Part shown: piece by piece, positions 43,102-52,208 of the stretch | Layout: each line of letters begins with the position of its first letter | Position numbering within the stretch: the stretch's first letter is position 1 | Program-made: the position numbers and the translations under genes | The notes under the pieces: model-generated | The model's database searches: none | What the model was told of the DNA's origin: nothing | Seen by the model: the letters and a program-made list of their open reading frames with translations, nothing else | Source of the DNA: Azoarcus sp. L1K30 | GTDB taxonomy: Bacteria > Pseudomonadota > Gammaproteobacteria > Burkholderiales > Rhodocyclaceae | DNA: 64,000 nucleotides | Reading direction: 5' to 3' | NCBI RefSeq assembly: GCF_018122735.1 | Contig: NZ_JAGRRD010000001.1 | Location: forward strand, 2,807,199-2,871,198

Positions 43102-43655
43102 GCATGAGCGCCACACACGACCCGATGGGCCAGCCTCACGAGCTGGTGGAGCACAACCGCATCGAGCACTACCTGATCCTGGGCAGTAAGGGCATGGCAT
43201 TGAGCGGGGGGATGCTGTTCGTCGCCCTGATCGGCATGTCACTGGTCTCGATCGTCGGGCGCAAGACGGGCTTTGGCTCGGTGACCGGCGACATCGAGCT
43301 GATGCAGGCCGGCACGGCCGTCGCAGCAGGCGCATTCCTGCCGTATTGCACCCTGCTTGGCGAGCATCTCAAGGTCGATTTCTTCACCGAAAGCCTGCGC
43401 GCAGGTCTCAAGCGTTCAATTGACGGTTTCGCAGACCTGCTGCTCGCCCTCTTCGCAGCCCTGCTGGCTTGGCGCACCGGACTTGCGGCCCTCTCGCTCC
43501 ATGACGTCGGAGAAGTCACACCGCTAGTGTCGCTGCCGGTGTGGATTCCGGTTGCGGCGCTGGTACCGAGCCTGGCCATGATGGGTGTGTGCGCGGCGTA
43601 TCGTTTCGTGGCCGCATTCTCATCACGCAAGATGCTGGTCGGAGGTGAAGCATGA
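43098..43655 (+). CDS. TRAP transporter small permease (DctQ type)
   Basis: The 185-residue inner-membrane protein has four segments (about 34-54, 70-90, 110-130, 148-168). The pattern ALIGMSLVSIVGRKTGFGSVTGDIELMQAGTAVAAGAFLPYC and the following LLGEHLKVDFF fits DctQ. It pairs with the large permease that overlaps its end by 4 bp; the binding protein gene lies at 53744, at the far end of the cluster. Likely uptake of 4-hydroxyphenylacetate-type aromatics (inferred from context). Confidence 0.88.
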   Translation: MSMSATHDPMGQPHELVEHNRIEHYLILGSKGMALSGGMLFVALIGMSLVSIVGRKTGFGSVTGDIELMQAGTAVAAGAFLPYCTLLGEHLKVDFFTESLRAGLKRSIDGFADLLLALFAALLAWRTGLAALSLHDVGEVTPLVSLPVWIPVAALVPSLAMMGVCAAYRFVAAFSSRKMLVGGEA

Positions 43656-44983
43656 GCGGCACGATGATCGGCATGATCGGCTTTACCGGGCTGCTCGGCC
43701 TGCTCGCGGTGCGCATCCATATCGGTATGGCCATGTTCATTGCCGGCGCAGCGATCTACCTGGCAGTGAACACGTGGGAGCCCGCCGGGTTGCTGTTCAC
43801 CCTCAACAACCTGGTCTATGCCCGCCTGTCGAATTACGACCTGGCCGTCATCCCCCTGTTCATCCTGATGGGCCAGTTCGCCACCCATGGCGGACTGTCG
43901 AAGGCGTTGTTCCGCGCCGCCGGCTCCCTGATCGGACACTGGCGCGGTGGCCTGGCCATGGCCTCGACCGCAGCGTGCGCGGCATTCGGGGCGATCTGCG
44001 GCTCCTCGCTGGCCACCGCGGCGACCATGGGTCAGGTCGCACTTCCCGAGTTGCGCGCACACGGCTACTCGGGAAAGCTCGCCACCGCCACGCTCGCGGC
44101 AAGCGGTACGCTCGGCATCCTGATCCCGCCTTCCGTGCCGCTGGTGATCTACGCCGTGCTCACCCAGGAGTCGATCGGCAAGCTCTTCGTCGCCGCAGTC
44201 ATCCCGGGCATTCTCGCGGCCCTCGGCTATCTGCTGGTCATCCGCATCATGGTCACCCGCGATCCGTCAGCCGGCCCGGCCGGCGAACGCGCCAGCCTGG
44301 GCACCATGCTGCGCGCCCAGCTCGGCATCCTGCCGGTCCTGATGGTGTTCCTGGTGGTGATCGTCGGCATCTACGGCGGCTGGGCCAACCCCACCGAAGC
44401 CGCATCGATCGGTGCAGCGGCCTGCGGGATCATTGCTGCGGTATCAGGCGGAATGAAGACGAAGGACTTCGTACAGAGCGTATATGGCACCGCCCACGCC
44501 ACCGCAATGATCTTTGTCGTGCTGCTTGGCGCCGACCTGCTCAACGCATCGCTCGCGCTGTCCCAGATGCCGGTCGAACTTGCCAACTGGGTCAAGGACA
44601 GCGGCTTCGAGCCGATGCTGGTGCTGCTTGCCATCCTGCTGATCTACCTGGTACTGGGCTGCGTGATGGATTCGCTGGCCATGATCCTGCTGACCATCCC
44701 CATCTTCTACCCCGTCATCATGGGCCTCGACTTCTTCGGCATGTCCGATGCGGACAAGTCGATCTGGTTCGGCATCGTCGCCCTGATGGTGGTCGAAATC
44801 GGCCTGGTGACCCCGCCGGTCGGCATGAACCTGTACGTCATCAACAAGATTGCGCGCGACGTGCCACTGAAGGACACGGCCAGCGGCGTGCTGTGCTTCC
44901 TCGCCTCCGATCTCCTGCGCATCGCCCTGCTGGTCTTCGTGCCAGGCATCTCGCTGTGGCTGGTTCATGCGACCGGCGGCTGA
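43652..44983 (+). CDS. TRAP transporter large permease (DctM type)
   Basis: The 443-residue protein has about 12 membrane segments. DctM features include LFILMGQFATHGGLSKALF, FGAICGSSLATAATMGQVALPE, ASGTLGILIPPSVPLVIYA, and GLVTPPVGMNLYVINKIA. It is the substrate channel of the TRAP system. Confidence 0.93.
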   Translation: MSGTMIGMIGFTGLLGLLAVRIHIGMAMFIAGAAIYLAVNTWEPAGLLFTLNNLVYARLSNYDLAVIPLFILMGQFATHGGLSKALFRAAGSLIGHWRGGLAMASTAACAAFGAICGSSLATAATMGQVALPELRAHGYSGKLATATLAASGTLGILIPPSVPLVIYAVLTQESIGKLFVAAVIPGILAALGYLLVIRIMVTRDPSAGPAGERASLGTMLRAQLGILPVLMVFLVVIVGIYGGWANPTEAASIGAAACGIIAAVSGGMKTKDFVQSVYGTAHATAMIFVVLLGADLLNASLALSQMPVELANWVKDSGFEPMLVLLAILLIYLVLGCVMDSLAMILLTIPIFYPVIMGLDFFGMSDADKSIWFGIVALMVVEIGLVTPPVGMNLYVINKIARDVPLKDTASGVLCFLASDLLRIALLVFVPGISLWLVHATGG

Positions 44984-44995
44984 CCCATTCAATCA

Positions 44996-45703
44996 ATGTC
45001 CCGAGTCCGAATCATGACGTCTCAATTCTCCTCATCCTCCTTACCGGCGCCGCAAGTGGGCACGGTCTACGGTGTGGTCCTGAACGACCACCGCTCACTC
45101 GCCCGTTTTGGCGATGCGCTCGAAGCCCCCCCCTACAAGGGCGCACCAAAAGCGCCGGCAATGTACCTGAAGCCGGCCAATACCATCGTCGCCGACGGCG
45201 CCACGGTTCGCCTGCCCAAAGGCGAGACCGCGGTCGAGATCGGTGCCACGGTCGGCATCGTCATCGGCCGCCCGGCGGCACGCCTGACTGCGGACAGCGC
45301 ATTGGCAGCGGTTGCGGGCTATGTGCTGGTGGCAGACCTCAGCCTGCCGCACGCAAGCTACTACCGGCCGGCGATCCGCGAGAAATGCTTCGACGGCGCC
45401 TGTCCGGTTGCTGCGCGGACCGTGCCCGCAGCCGAGGCCGGCAGACTTGCCGACCTCAAGCTCACCATCAGTGTGGATGGCGTAGCCGTTGGCACACGCA
45501 CGTTTACCGAGCTGGTACGCGACGTTCCCCGCCTGCTCGCCGACGTGACCGAGTTCATGACCCTGTCGGTTGGCGACGTATTGCTGCTCGGCGTCGAGTA
45601 CCAGGCCCCTCAGGCCAGGGCCGGCAGCAGCGTGCACATCGAGGCGGGCCCGCTCGGCACGCTCGGGTTCAACATTCAAGCTGCAACGGAGGCCGCACAA
45701 TGA
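44996..45703 (+). CDS. hpaG1: HpaG N-terminal-half protein (fumarylacetoacetate hydrolase family)
   Basis: The 235-residue protein corresponds to the first half of enterobacterial HpaG/HpcE: GTVYGVVLNDHRSLARFGDALEAPPYKGAPKAPAMYLKPANT, RLPKGETAVEIGATVGIVIGR. HpaG converts 5-carboxymethyl-2-oxohex-3-ene-1,5-dioate by decarboxylation and isomerises the product to 2-oxohept-4-ene-1,7-dioate. In this genome the two halves are separate genes. The start may be 44996 or ATG 45014. Confidence 0.87.
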   Translation: MSRVRIMTSQFSSSSLPAPQVGTVYGVVLNDHRSLARFGDALEAPPYKGAPKAPAMYLKPANTIVADGATVRLPKGETAVEIGATVGIVIGRPAARLTADSALAAVAGYVLVADLSLPHASYYRPAIREKCFDGACPVAARTVPAAEAGRLADLKLTISVDGVAVGTRTFTELVRDVPRLLADVTEFMTLSVGDVLLLGVEYQAPQARAGSSVHIEAGPLGTLGFNIQAATEAAQ

Positions 45704-46488
45704 GGCGCGCACGCATCGCCTGGCAGGGCGCAATCCACGAAGCCGTGCCGCACGGCGAACAACAACTCAAGCTCGCCGACGGCCGCATCGTCGATGAGAC
45801 CGAAGTCATCTGGCTGCCGCCGGTCGTACCGGGCACCGTGTTCGCACTCGGCCTGAACTACGCCGACCATGCGAAGGAACTCGCGTTCAAGGCGCCCGAC
45901 GTACCCCTGGTCTTCCTCAAAGGCCCCAATGCCATCACCGGACACCGTGCTTTCAGCCGCCGCCCTGCAGATGCAAGCTACATGCACTACGAGTGCGAGC
46001 TGGCAGTGGTCATCGGCAAGACCGGCACCCGCATCGCGAAATCCGATGCGATGGACTACGTTGCCGGCTACACCGTGGCCAACGACTACGCGATCCGCGA
46101 CTACCTCGAAAACTGGTACCGCCCCAATCTGCGGGTGAAGAACCGCGACGCCTGCACCCCGCTCGGCCCCTGGCTGGTCGATCGTGATGACGTCGCCGAC
46201 CCGACGCGGCTGGCGCTCACCACCCGCGTCAACGGCGTCACCACCCAGCAGGGCACGACCGCCGACATGATCTTCGACATCCCGACCCTGATCGAATACC
46301 TGTCGTCCTTCATGACCCTCGCCCCGGGCGATCTCATTCTCACCGGCACCCCGGAAGGCCTGGCCGACGTCAAAGCGGGCGATGTCGTGGAAACCGAGAT
46401 CGAAGGCATCGGTTGCCTGATGAACACCATCGTCGATGACGAAACCTGGTTCGCCAACGCGCATTTCGATAAAGCGAGAACAGCATGA
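45700..46488 (+). CDS. hpaG2: HpaG C-terminal-half protein (fumarylacetoacetate hydrolase family)
   Basis: The 262-residue protein is a FAH-family hydrolase: FALGLNYADHAKELAFKAP, FLKGPNAITGH, acidic metal ligands in YECELAVVIGK, YTVANDYAIRDYLEN, and LILTGTPEGL. It is the second half of the OPET decarboxylase/HHDD isomerase. ATG at 45700 overlaps the hpaG1 stop (ATGA), so the two halves are translated together. Confidence 0.9.
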   Translation: MRRARIAWQGAIHEAVPHGEQQLKLADGRIVDETEVIWLPPVVPGTVFALGLNYADHAKELAFKAPDVPLVFLKGPNAITGHRAFSRRPADASYMHYECELAVVIGKTGTRIAKSDAMDYVAGYTVANDYAIRDYLENWYRPNLRVKNRDACTPLGPWLVDRDDVADPTRLALTTRVNGVTTQQGTTADMIFDIPTLIEYLSSFMTLAPGDLILTGTPEGLADVKAGDVVETEIEGIGCLMNTIVDDETWFANAHFDKARTA

Positions 46489-47939
46489 TCAAGCACATCA
46501 TCAATGGCCGGAAGGTCGACAGCGCAGAAACCTTCCAGACCATCAACCCGGCCACCGGCGAGGTGCTCGCCGAAGTCGCCAGCGGCGGCGCTGAAGAGGT
46601 CAATGCGGCGGTGGCCGCTGCCAAGGCCGCGTTTCCGGGCTGGGCCGCCACACCGGTCAAGGAGCGCGCGCGTCTGGTACGCAAGCTGGGCGAGCTGATT
46701 GCGGCCAACGTCGAGCCGATCGCCGACATGGAAACCGCCGACTGCGGCCAGGTGACAAACCAGACCAAGCGCGTGCTGATCCCGCGCGCGTCCGACAACT
46801 TCAACTACTTCGCCGAGCTGATCCAGCACATGCATGGCGAAACCTACGACTCCGACACCGGCCACCTGAACTACACGCTGTGGCAGCCGGTCGGTGTGTG
46901 CGCGCTGATCTCGCCGTGGAACGTGCCCTTCATGACCGCGACGTGGAAAACGGCACCCTGCCTGGCCTTCGGCAATACCGCAGTGATGAAGATGTCCGAG
47001 CTGTCACCACTGACCGCCAATCGCCTGGGCGAGCTGGCGCTCGAAGCCGGCATCCCGCCGGGCGTCTTCAACGTGGTGCAGGGTTTCGGCGACAAGGCCG
47101 GAGAACCGCTGGTATCGCATCCGGACGTGCGCTCGATCTCCTTTACCGGCTCCACCGCCACCGGCAACCGCATCGTCAAGGCCGCAGGACTGAAGAAGTT
47201 CTCGATGGAGCTCGGCGGCAAGTCGCCCTTCATCATCTTCGACGATGCCGATTACGAACGCGCCCTCGACGCCGCGATCTTCATGATCTTCTCCAACAAC
47301 GGCGAACGCTGCACCGCCGGTTCGCGGATCATCGTCCAGGCCGGCATCTACGACAAATTCGTCGCCGATTTCGCCGCCCGCGCGTCGCGTCTGACCGTCG
47401 GCGACCCGATGGACCCGAACACCGTGATCGGCCCGATGATTTCCAGGGGTCACATGGACAAGGTCAATTACTACATCGAGCTCGGCCAGCAGGAAGGCGC
47501 GGAGGTCGTCTTCGGCGGCGGCACGCCGGTGGTCGATGACAGGTTCAGGAACGGCTTCTGGGTGCAGCCCACCGTCTTCGCCAACGTCGACAACAGGATG
47601 CGCATCGCCCAGGAAGAGATCTTCGGGCCGGTGCCCTGCATCATCCCCTTCAAGACCGAAGAGGACGCGGTGCGCATCGCCAACGACACCATCTACGGCC
47701 TGTCGTCCTACCTGTGGACCAACAACACCGGGCGCGCCATTCGCCTGGCCAAGGCCATCGAGTCGGGCATGACCTTCGTCAACAGCCAGAACGTGCGCGA
47801 TCTGCGCCAGCCCTTCGGCGGTTCCAAGGCCTCGGGCACCGGCCGCGAAGGCAATCATTACAGCTTTGAAGTGTTCTGCGAGGCCAAGAACATCGCGGTT
47901 TCGTATGGCGACCACCACATCCCGCGCTGGGGCATCTGA
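46485..47939 (+). CDS. hpaE: 5-carboxymethyl-2-hydroxymuconate semialdehyde dehydrogenase
   Basis: The 484-residue NAD-dependent aldehyde dehydrogenase has PWNVPFMTATWK, FTGSTATGNRI, the catalytic glutamate in MELGGKSPFIIFDD and catalytic cysteine in NNGERCTAGSR. It oxidises the ring-cleavage semialdehyde to the diacid. It overlaps hpaG2 by 4 bp. Family assignment is supported by identity of neighbours rather than substrate residues alone. Confidence 0.92.
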   Translation: MIKHIINGRKVDSAETFQTINPATGEVLAEVASGGAEEVNAAVAAAKAAFPGWAATPVKERARLVRKLGELIAANVEPIADMETADCGQVTNQTKRVLIPRASDNFNYFAELIQHMHGETYDSDTGHLNYTLWQPVGVCALISPWNVPFMTATWKTAPCLAFGNTAVMKMSELSPLTANRLGELALEAGIPPGVFNVVQGFGDKAGEPLVSHPDVRSISFTGSTATGNRIVKAAGLKKFSMELGGKSPFIIFDDADYERALDAAIFMIFSNNGERCTAGSRIIVQAGIYDKFVADFAARASRLTVGDPMDPNTVIGPMISRGHMDKVNYYIELGQQEGAEVVFGGGTPVVDDRFRNGFWVQPTVFANVDNRMRIAQEEIFGPVPCIIPFKTEEDAVRIANDTIYGLSSYLWTNNTGRAIRLAKAIESGMTFVNSQNVRDLRQPFGGSKASGTGREGNHYSFEVFCEAKNIAVSYGDHHIPRWGI

Positions 47940-48092
47940 GCCTGCCCCAGCCTCGAGGAGGAGAAAGGCCGGAGCGGTTCGATGAAGTCCATGAAGCCCG
48001 CCCCGGCGCCCGAAGCACCACGGTAGTACCCAAGCGCACATCGGCCTCGGCGCAGAAATAGACCAATAGAGGACACGAAGGAGACAGTCTCA

Positions 48093-49241
48093 ATGAACAT
48101 AATCACTCTTGTTGCCCGGATCGCCGAGGCATGCCAACTGGGGTCCAGCAGGACTGACCGGTCAGCCCTTCCGACCCAGGCCTTCGAGCCTGGCGCCACC
48201 CGCGTGGGGCACCTGCCTGCCCGCTTCGATCACCAAATCCGAGCGACGCCAGCTGGATCAATTCGAGTCCACAAACCCGTGTGCGCGAAGCTGCTGGGCC
48301 TGGCGACCGCGCTTGCCCTGATCTGCAGCGCCGCGCAGGCGGAAGAACTGATGCGGGTCACCCTGCTCGGCACAGGCTCACCGCGCCCGGCCCCCGACCG
48401 CAACGGGCCGAGCACCCTGGTCGAGGCGGGCGGCCTGCGGCTGATGTTCGATTTCGGGCGCGGCAACACGGTGGCCCTGTTTCGCCTGAAAGTCCCGATT
48501 GGCAGCATCGACGCCCACTTCCTCACCCACATGCATTCCGATCACATCAACGGTCTGCCAGACACTTACCTGACCGGCTGGCTCGGGACGCCCTATGCCA
48601 ATCGAACCAAGCCCTTTCGCCTTTTCGGCCCGAAGGGCACGCAAGCGATGATGGAGAACCTTTATGCCGCATTCTCGGAGGACCGCCGCATCCGCCAGGA
48701 GGATGAAGGCTATCCTCTGTCCGGGGTCGCATTCGATGCCAAGGATATCGAGGAAGGGACCGTCTTCGAGCAGGATGGAGTGCGGGTCAGTGCTTTCCCG
48801 GTCGATCACGGCGAGCATATCAAGCCGGCGTTCGGTTATCGCATCGACTACCGCGGCCATGCCGTGGTCCTGTCAGGCGACACCCGTTATTCGAAGCGCA
48901 TCGAAAAGGAGGCGACGGGCGCCGACCTCCTGGTTCACGAAGTCGCCACCGTCTCGGGCAACCCGGACAAGGTGCTGGCGGACTTCCCCAACTATCGCAC
49001 CATCCTTGCGCATCACACCAATCCGGTCGAGGCGGGGCGCCTGTTCGCTGCCGCCAGACCGAAGCTGGCGGTGTATAGCCATATCGTCAGTCCCGACAAT
49101 CCGGCCAAGGGCGTGCCGTCCGCAACGCCAGCCGAGATCGTTGCACAAACCCGCCAGAGTTACGACGGCCCGCTGGTCGTCGGCGAGGATCTGATGCGCT
49201 TCTCGGTGACGGATGACGGCGTAGAGCAAATCAAGAACTGA
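48093..49241 (+). CDS. Exported metallo-beta-lactamase-fold hydrolase (RNase Z/arylsulfatase-like)
   Basis: The protein is up to 382 residues. Zinc motif HMHSDHINGLPDTYL (about 143), later PVDHGEHIKPAFGYRID, LSGDTRYS and LAHHTNP give a complete MBL active site. A signal peptide (LLGLATALALICSAAQA) begins only near residue 65; ATG 48093 has AAGGAG but adds about 62 residues before it, while GTG 48279 begins the signal peptide without a ribosome site. The true start is therefore unclear. It lies inside the hpa cluster between hpaE and hpaD. Role unknown. Confidence 0.75.
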   Translation: MNIITLVARIAEACQLGSSRTDRSALPTQAFEPGATRVGHLPARFDHQIRATPAGSIRVHKPVCAKLLGLATALALICSAAQAEELMRVTLLGTGSPRPAPDRNGPSTLVEAGGLRLMFDFGRGNTVALFRLKVPIGSIDAHFLTHMHSDHINGLPDTYLTGWLGTPYANRTKPFRLFGPKGTQAMMENLYAAFSEDRRIRQEDEGYPLSGVAFDAKDIEEGTVFEQDGVRVSAFPVDHGEHIKPAFGYRIDYRGHAVVLSGDTRYSKRIEKEATGADLLVHEVATVSGNPDKVLADFPNYRTILAHHTNPVEAGRLFAAARPKLAVYSHIVSPDNPAKGVPSATPAEIVAQTRQSYDGPLVVGEDLMRFSVTDDGVEQIKN

Positions 49242-49271
49242 ATCACGAACTCAAGCAAAAGGAATCATCTC

Positions 49272-50120
49272 ATGGGCAAACTCGCTCTCGCCGCCAAGAT
49301 CACCCACGTACCCTCCATGTATCTGTCGGAAATCGACGGACCGCACAAGGGCTGCCGTCAGCCCGCCATCGACGGCCACATCGAGATCGGTCGCCGCTGC
49401 CGCGAACTCGGGGTGGACACCATCGTCGTGTTCGACACCCACTGGCTGGTGAATGGCGGCTATCACGTGAATTGCGCGCCGCATTTCGAAGGCGTGTACA
49501 CCAGCAATGAGCTGCCGCACTTCATCAAGAACATGCCCTATGCCTATGACGGCAACCCGGCGCTGGGCAAGATCCTGGCCGAAGTGAGCACTGCCGAGGG
49601 CATCCACACCCGTGCCCATGACGCCACCACGCTGGCGCTGGAGTACGGCACTCTGGTGCCGATGCGCTACATGAACACCGACCGTCACTTCAAGGTGGTA
49701 TCGGTGTCGGCATTGTGCACCGTGCATAACCTCGAAGACTCGGTGCGCCTCGGCGCGGCGATGCGCAAGGCCGTGGAGGAACAGTACGACGGCACGGTGG
49801 CCTTCTTCGCCAGCGGTTCGCTGTCGCACCGCTTCGCGCAGAACGGCACCGCCGAAGCATTCATGCACAAGATGTGGAGCCCCTTCCTCGAGACCATGGA
49901 CCGCGCCGTAGTCGACATGTGGCAGCGCGGCGACTGGAAGACCTTCTGCGCGATGCTTCCCGAGTACGCCGACAAGTGCCACGGCGAAGGCTTCATGCAT
50001 GACACCGCAATGCTGCTCGGCGCACTTGGGTGGGACGCTTACCAGGGCAAGGTCGAGGTGATCACCCCCTTCTTCGGCAGCTCCGGCACCGGCCAGATCA
50101 ACGCCGTGTTCCCGGTCTGA
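49272..50120 (+). CDS. hpaD: 3,4-dihydroxyphenylacetate 2,3-dioxygenase
   Basis: The 282-residue LigB-type (class III) extradiol dioxygenase has His12 ([20 protein letters not shown]) and His57 ([14 protein letters not shown]), plus [15 protein letters not shown] and [14 protein letters not shown]. It opens the homoprotocatechuate ring between C2 and C3 with Fe(II). AAAGGAA precedes ATG 49272. Confidence 0.94.
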   Translation: MGKLALAAKITHVPSMYLSEIDGPHKGCRQPAIDGHIEIGRRCRELGVDTIVVFDTHWLVNGGYHVNCAPHFEGVYTSNELPHFIKNMPYAYDGNPALGKILAEVSTAEGIHTRAHDATTLALEYGTLVPMRYMNTDRHFKVVSVSALCTVHNLEDSVRLGAAMRKAVEEQYDGTVAFFASGSLSHRFAQNGTAEAFMHKMWSPFLETMDRAVVDMWQRGDWKTFCAMLPEYADKCHGEGFMHDTAMLLGALGWDAYQGKVEVITPFFGSSGTGQINAVFPV

Positions 50121-50170
50121 CCCCACGCCGACCCCGACAGAGCCCCCTACCACACACGGAGCCCGCACAG

Positions 50171-50557
50171 ATGGCGCACCTCATCTTCGAATACACCGAC
50201 AACCTCGGCACCGCGGCCGACATCCCTGGTCTGCTGCGAAAAGCCAATCAGGTGATGATCGCCCAGGATGTATTTCCTGTCGGCGGCATCCGTTCGCGCG
50301 CGATCGAACTCAAGGACTACTGCGTCGCCGACGGCAGCGCCGACGACGCCTTTGTTCATGCGACGGTCAAGATCGGCGCCGGCCGCAGCGCGGATGCACG
50401 GCAGAAAACAGGCGACGAGCTGTTCGAGATGATGAAGGCCCACTTCGCCGAGCTCTACGCCAGCCGCGGCCTGGCGCTCTCGCTCGAGCTCATCGAGTTT
50501 TCCGAAGCCGGCACATGGAAGCACAACAACCTCCACGCCCGCTACCGCAAGACCTGA
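50171..50557 (+). CDS. hpaF: 5-carboxymethyl-2-hydroxymuconate isomerase with Pro1 replaced
   Basis: The 128-residue protein aligns with CHMI ([54 protein letters not shown]). Family members begin Met-Pro, and the N-terminal proline is the catalytic base. Here codon 2 is GCG (Ala). Arg residues in GIRSR and AGRS are kept. GGAG nine bases upstream supports this start. It would tautomerise the hydroxymuconate to the oxo form, but its activity is uncertain because of the change. Confidence 0.88.
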   Translation: MAHLIFEYTDNLGTAADIPGLLRKANQVMIAQDVFPVGGIRSRAIELKDYCVADGSADDAFVHATVKIGAGRSADARQKTGDELFEMMKAHFAELYASRGLALSLELIEFSEAGTWKHNNLHARYRKT

Positions 50558-50580
50558 ACCCGATACAGGACCCGAACATC

Positions 50581-51384
50581 ATGCTCCCTCCCGATACCAT
50601 CGCTGCCATCGCCCGGCGCCTGCACCAGGCCGAGAAGAACCGCGAACAGGTGCGCGCGCCCTCGCTCGACCACCCCGAGATCACCATCCCCGACGCCTAC
50701 GCAGTGCAGCGCGAGGGCATCCGCCTCAAACTGGCCGAAGGCCGCACGATCAAGGGCCACAAGATCGGCCTGACCTCACGCGCCATGCAGATGTCGTCGC
50801 AGATCGACGAGCCCGACTACGGCACCCTGCTCGATGACATGTTCTTCGACGACGGCGCCACGATCCCCAATGGCCGGTTCATTCTGCCGATGGTCGAAGT
50901 CGAACTCGCCTTCATCCTGTCGCGCCGCCTGGAAGGCGAGAACGTGAGCCTGTTCGACGTGATCTCGGCTTCCGAGTACGTGACCCCGGCCATCGAGATC
51001 ATCGACGCACGCTGCCACCGGGTCGACCCCGAGAGCAAGCGCCCGCGCAAGGTCATGGACACCATCTCGGACAACGCAGCCAATGCCGGCATCATTCTGG
51101 GCGGACGTCCGATCAAGCCCCTGGACGTCGACCTGCGCTGGATCTGCGCCCTGCTCTATCGCAATGGCGTGATCGAGGAAACCGGCGTCGCCGCCGGTGT
51201 GCTGAACCACCCGGGCAACGGCATTGCCTGGCTGGCGCGGAAGTTTGCCCCCCACGGCGTCGCACTGGAAGCCGGACAGGTCATTCTCGCCGGCTCCTTC
51301 ACCCGCCCGGTAGCGGCCCGCCCGGGCGACACCTTCCAGGCGGACTACGGCCCGATGGGCAGCATCAGCTGTCACTTCGCCTGA
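50581..51384 (+). CDS. hpaH: 2-oxo-hept-4-ene-1,7-dioate hydratase
   Basis: The 267-residue FAH-fold hydratase has [56 protein letters not shown] and [14 protein letters not shown], as in HpaH/MhpD. It adds water to give 4-hydroxy-2-oxoheptane-1,7-dioate. ATG 50581 is preferred over a frame-extension to 50515 that would overlap hpaF. Confidence 0.92.
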   Translation: MLPPDTIAAIARRLHQAEKNREQVRAPSLDHPEITIPDAYAVQREGIRLKLAEGRTIKGHKIGLTSRAMQMSSQIDEPDYGTLLDDMFFDDGATIPNGRFILPMVEVELAFILSRRLEGENVSLFDVISASEYVTPAIEIIDARCHRVDPESKRPRKVMDTISDNAANAGIILGGRPIKPLDVDLRWICALLYRNGVIEETGVAAGVLNHPGNGIAWLARKFAPHGVALEAGQVILAGSFTRPVAARPGDTFQADYGPMGSISCHFA

Positions 51385-51394
51385 GGAATGCACC

Positions 51395-52192
51395 ATGCTG
51401 ATGCCCGAAAATCACTTCAAGCGCGCGCTCGCCGCGGGCGAGTTCCAGGTCGGCGCGTTTCTTGGCCTGATCGATCCTTATTGCGCCGAGATCATGGCCA
51501 GCGCCGGCTTCGACTGGCTGATGATAGACGGCGAGCACGGCCCCAATGACCCACGCTCGGTGCTCGCCCAGCTTCAGGCGATCGCACCCTACCCGGTCAA
51601 GGTGGTCGTGCGCACCGTGGATCACGACGCCGCGCGTATCAAGCAGTATCTTGATGTCGGCGTACAGTCGCTGCTGGTGCCGATGGTCGAATCCGCAGAG
51701 CAGGCCCGTGCGCTGGTACGCGCCATGCGCTATCCGCCGTCCGGCATCCGCGGCGTCGGCACCGCACTCGCCCGCGCCGCACGCTGGAACGGCGTCGATG
51801 GCTACTTCGCCCAGGCCGATGCACAGATGTGCCTGATCGTGCAGATCGAATCGCGCGCCGGACTCGAGGCGATCGACGAAATCCTTGCAGTGGAAGGCGT
51901 CGATGCGGTCTTTGTCGGTCCGTCCGACCTCGCCGCATCCCTCGGCCACCTCGGCAACCTCGGGCACCCGGAAGTCATCACCGTGGTCAGCGACGCCCTT
52001 TCGCGCATCGCCGCCGCCGGCAAGGCCGCCGGGGTGTTTTCCGCCGACCCCGCGGCCGCCGAGCGCTACCGCCAGGCCGGCGCCAGCTTCGTTGCCGCCG
52101 GCGTCGACACCCTGCTGCTACGCAACGCTGCCGTGCAGCTTGCAAGCCGCTTCAAGTCTGCCGACGCCCCGCGTGCCGGCGCAGCTTACTGA
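51395..52192 (+). CDS. hpaI: 4-hydroxy-2-oxoheptane-1,7-dioate aldolase
   Basis: The 265-residue class II pyruvate aldolase has MIDGEHGPNDPRSVL, VVRTVDHD (catalytic Arg), LVPMVESAEQA, metal ligand Glu in IVQIESRAG and Asp in FVGPSDLAASLG. It cleaves the chain to pyruvate and succinate semialdehyde. GAGGA precedes ATG 51395. Confidence 0.93.
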   Translation: MLMPENHFKRALAAGEFQVGAFLGLIDPYCAEIMASAGFDWLMIDGEHGPNDPRSVLAQLQAIAPYPVKVVVRTVDHDAARIKQYLDVGVQSLLVPMVESAEQARALVRAMRYPPSGIRGVGTALARAARWNGVDGYFAQADAQMCLIVQIESRAGLEAIDEILAVEGVDAVFVGPSDLAASLGHLGNLGHPEVITVVSDALSRIAAAGKAAGVFSADPAAAERYRQAGASFVAAGVDTLLLRNAAVQLASRFKSADAPRAGAAY

Positions 52193-52208
52193 TCATCAGG
52201 AACATGCC

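Noticed and set aside
43585-45699. Upstream part of a 967-codon frame continuing into hpaG2
   Set aside because: Only the last 262 codons are hpaG2; the rest is an out-of-frame reading of the TRAP permease and hpaG1. The ATGA overlap sets the real start.
48093-48278. A separate small protein ahead of the MBL signal peptide
   Set aside because: It is in frame with the hydrolase and has no stop, so it is treated as a start ambiguity.
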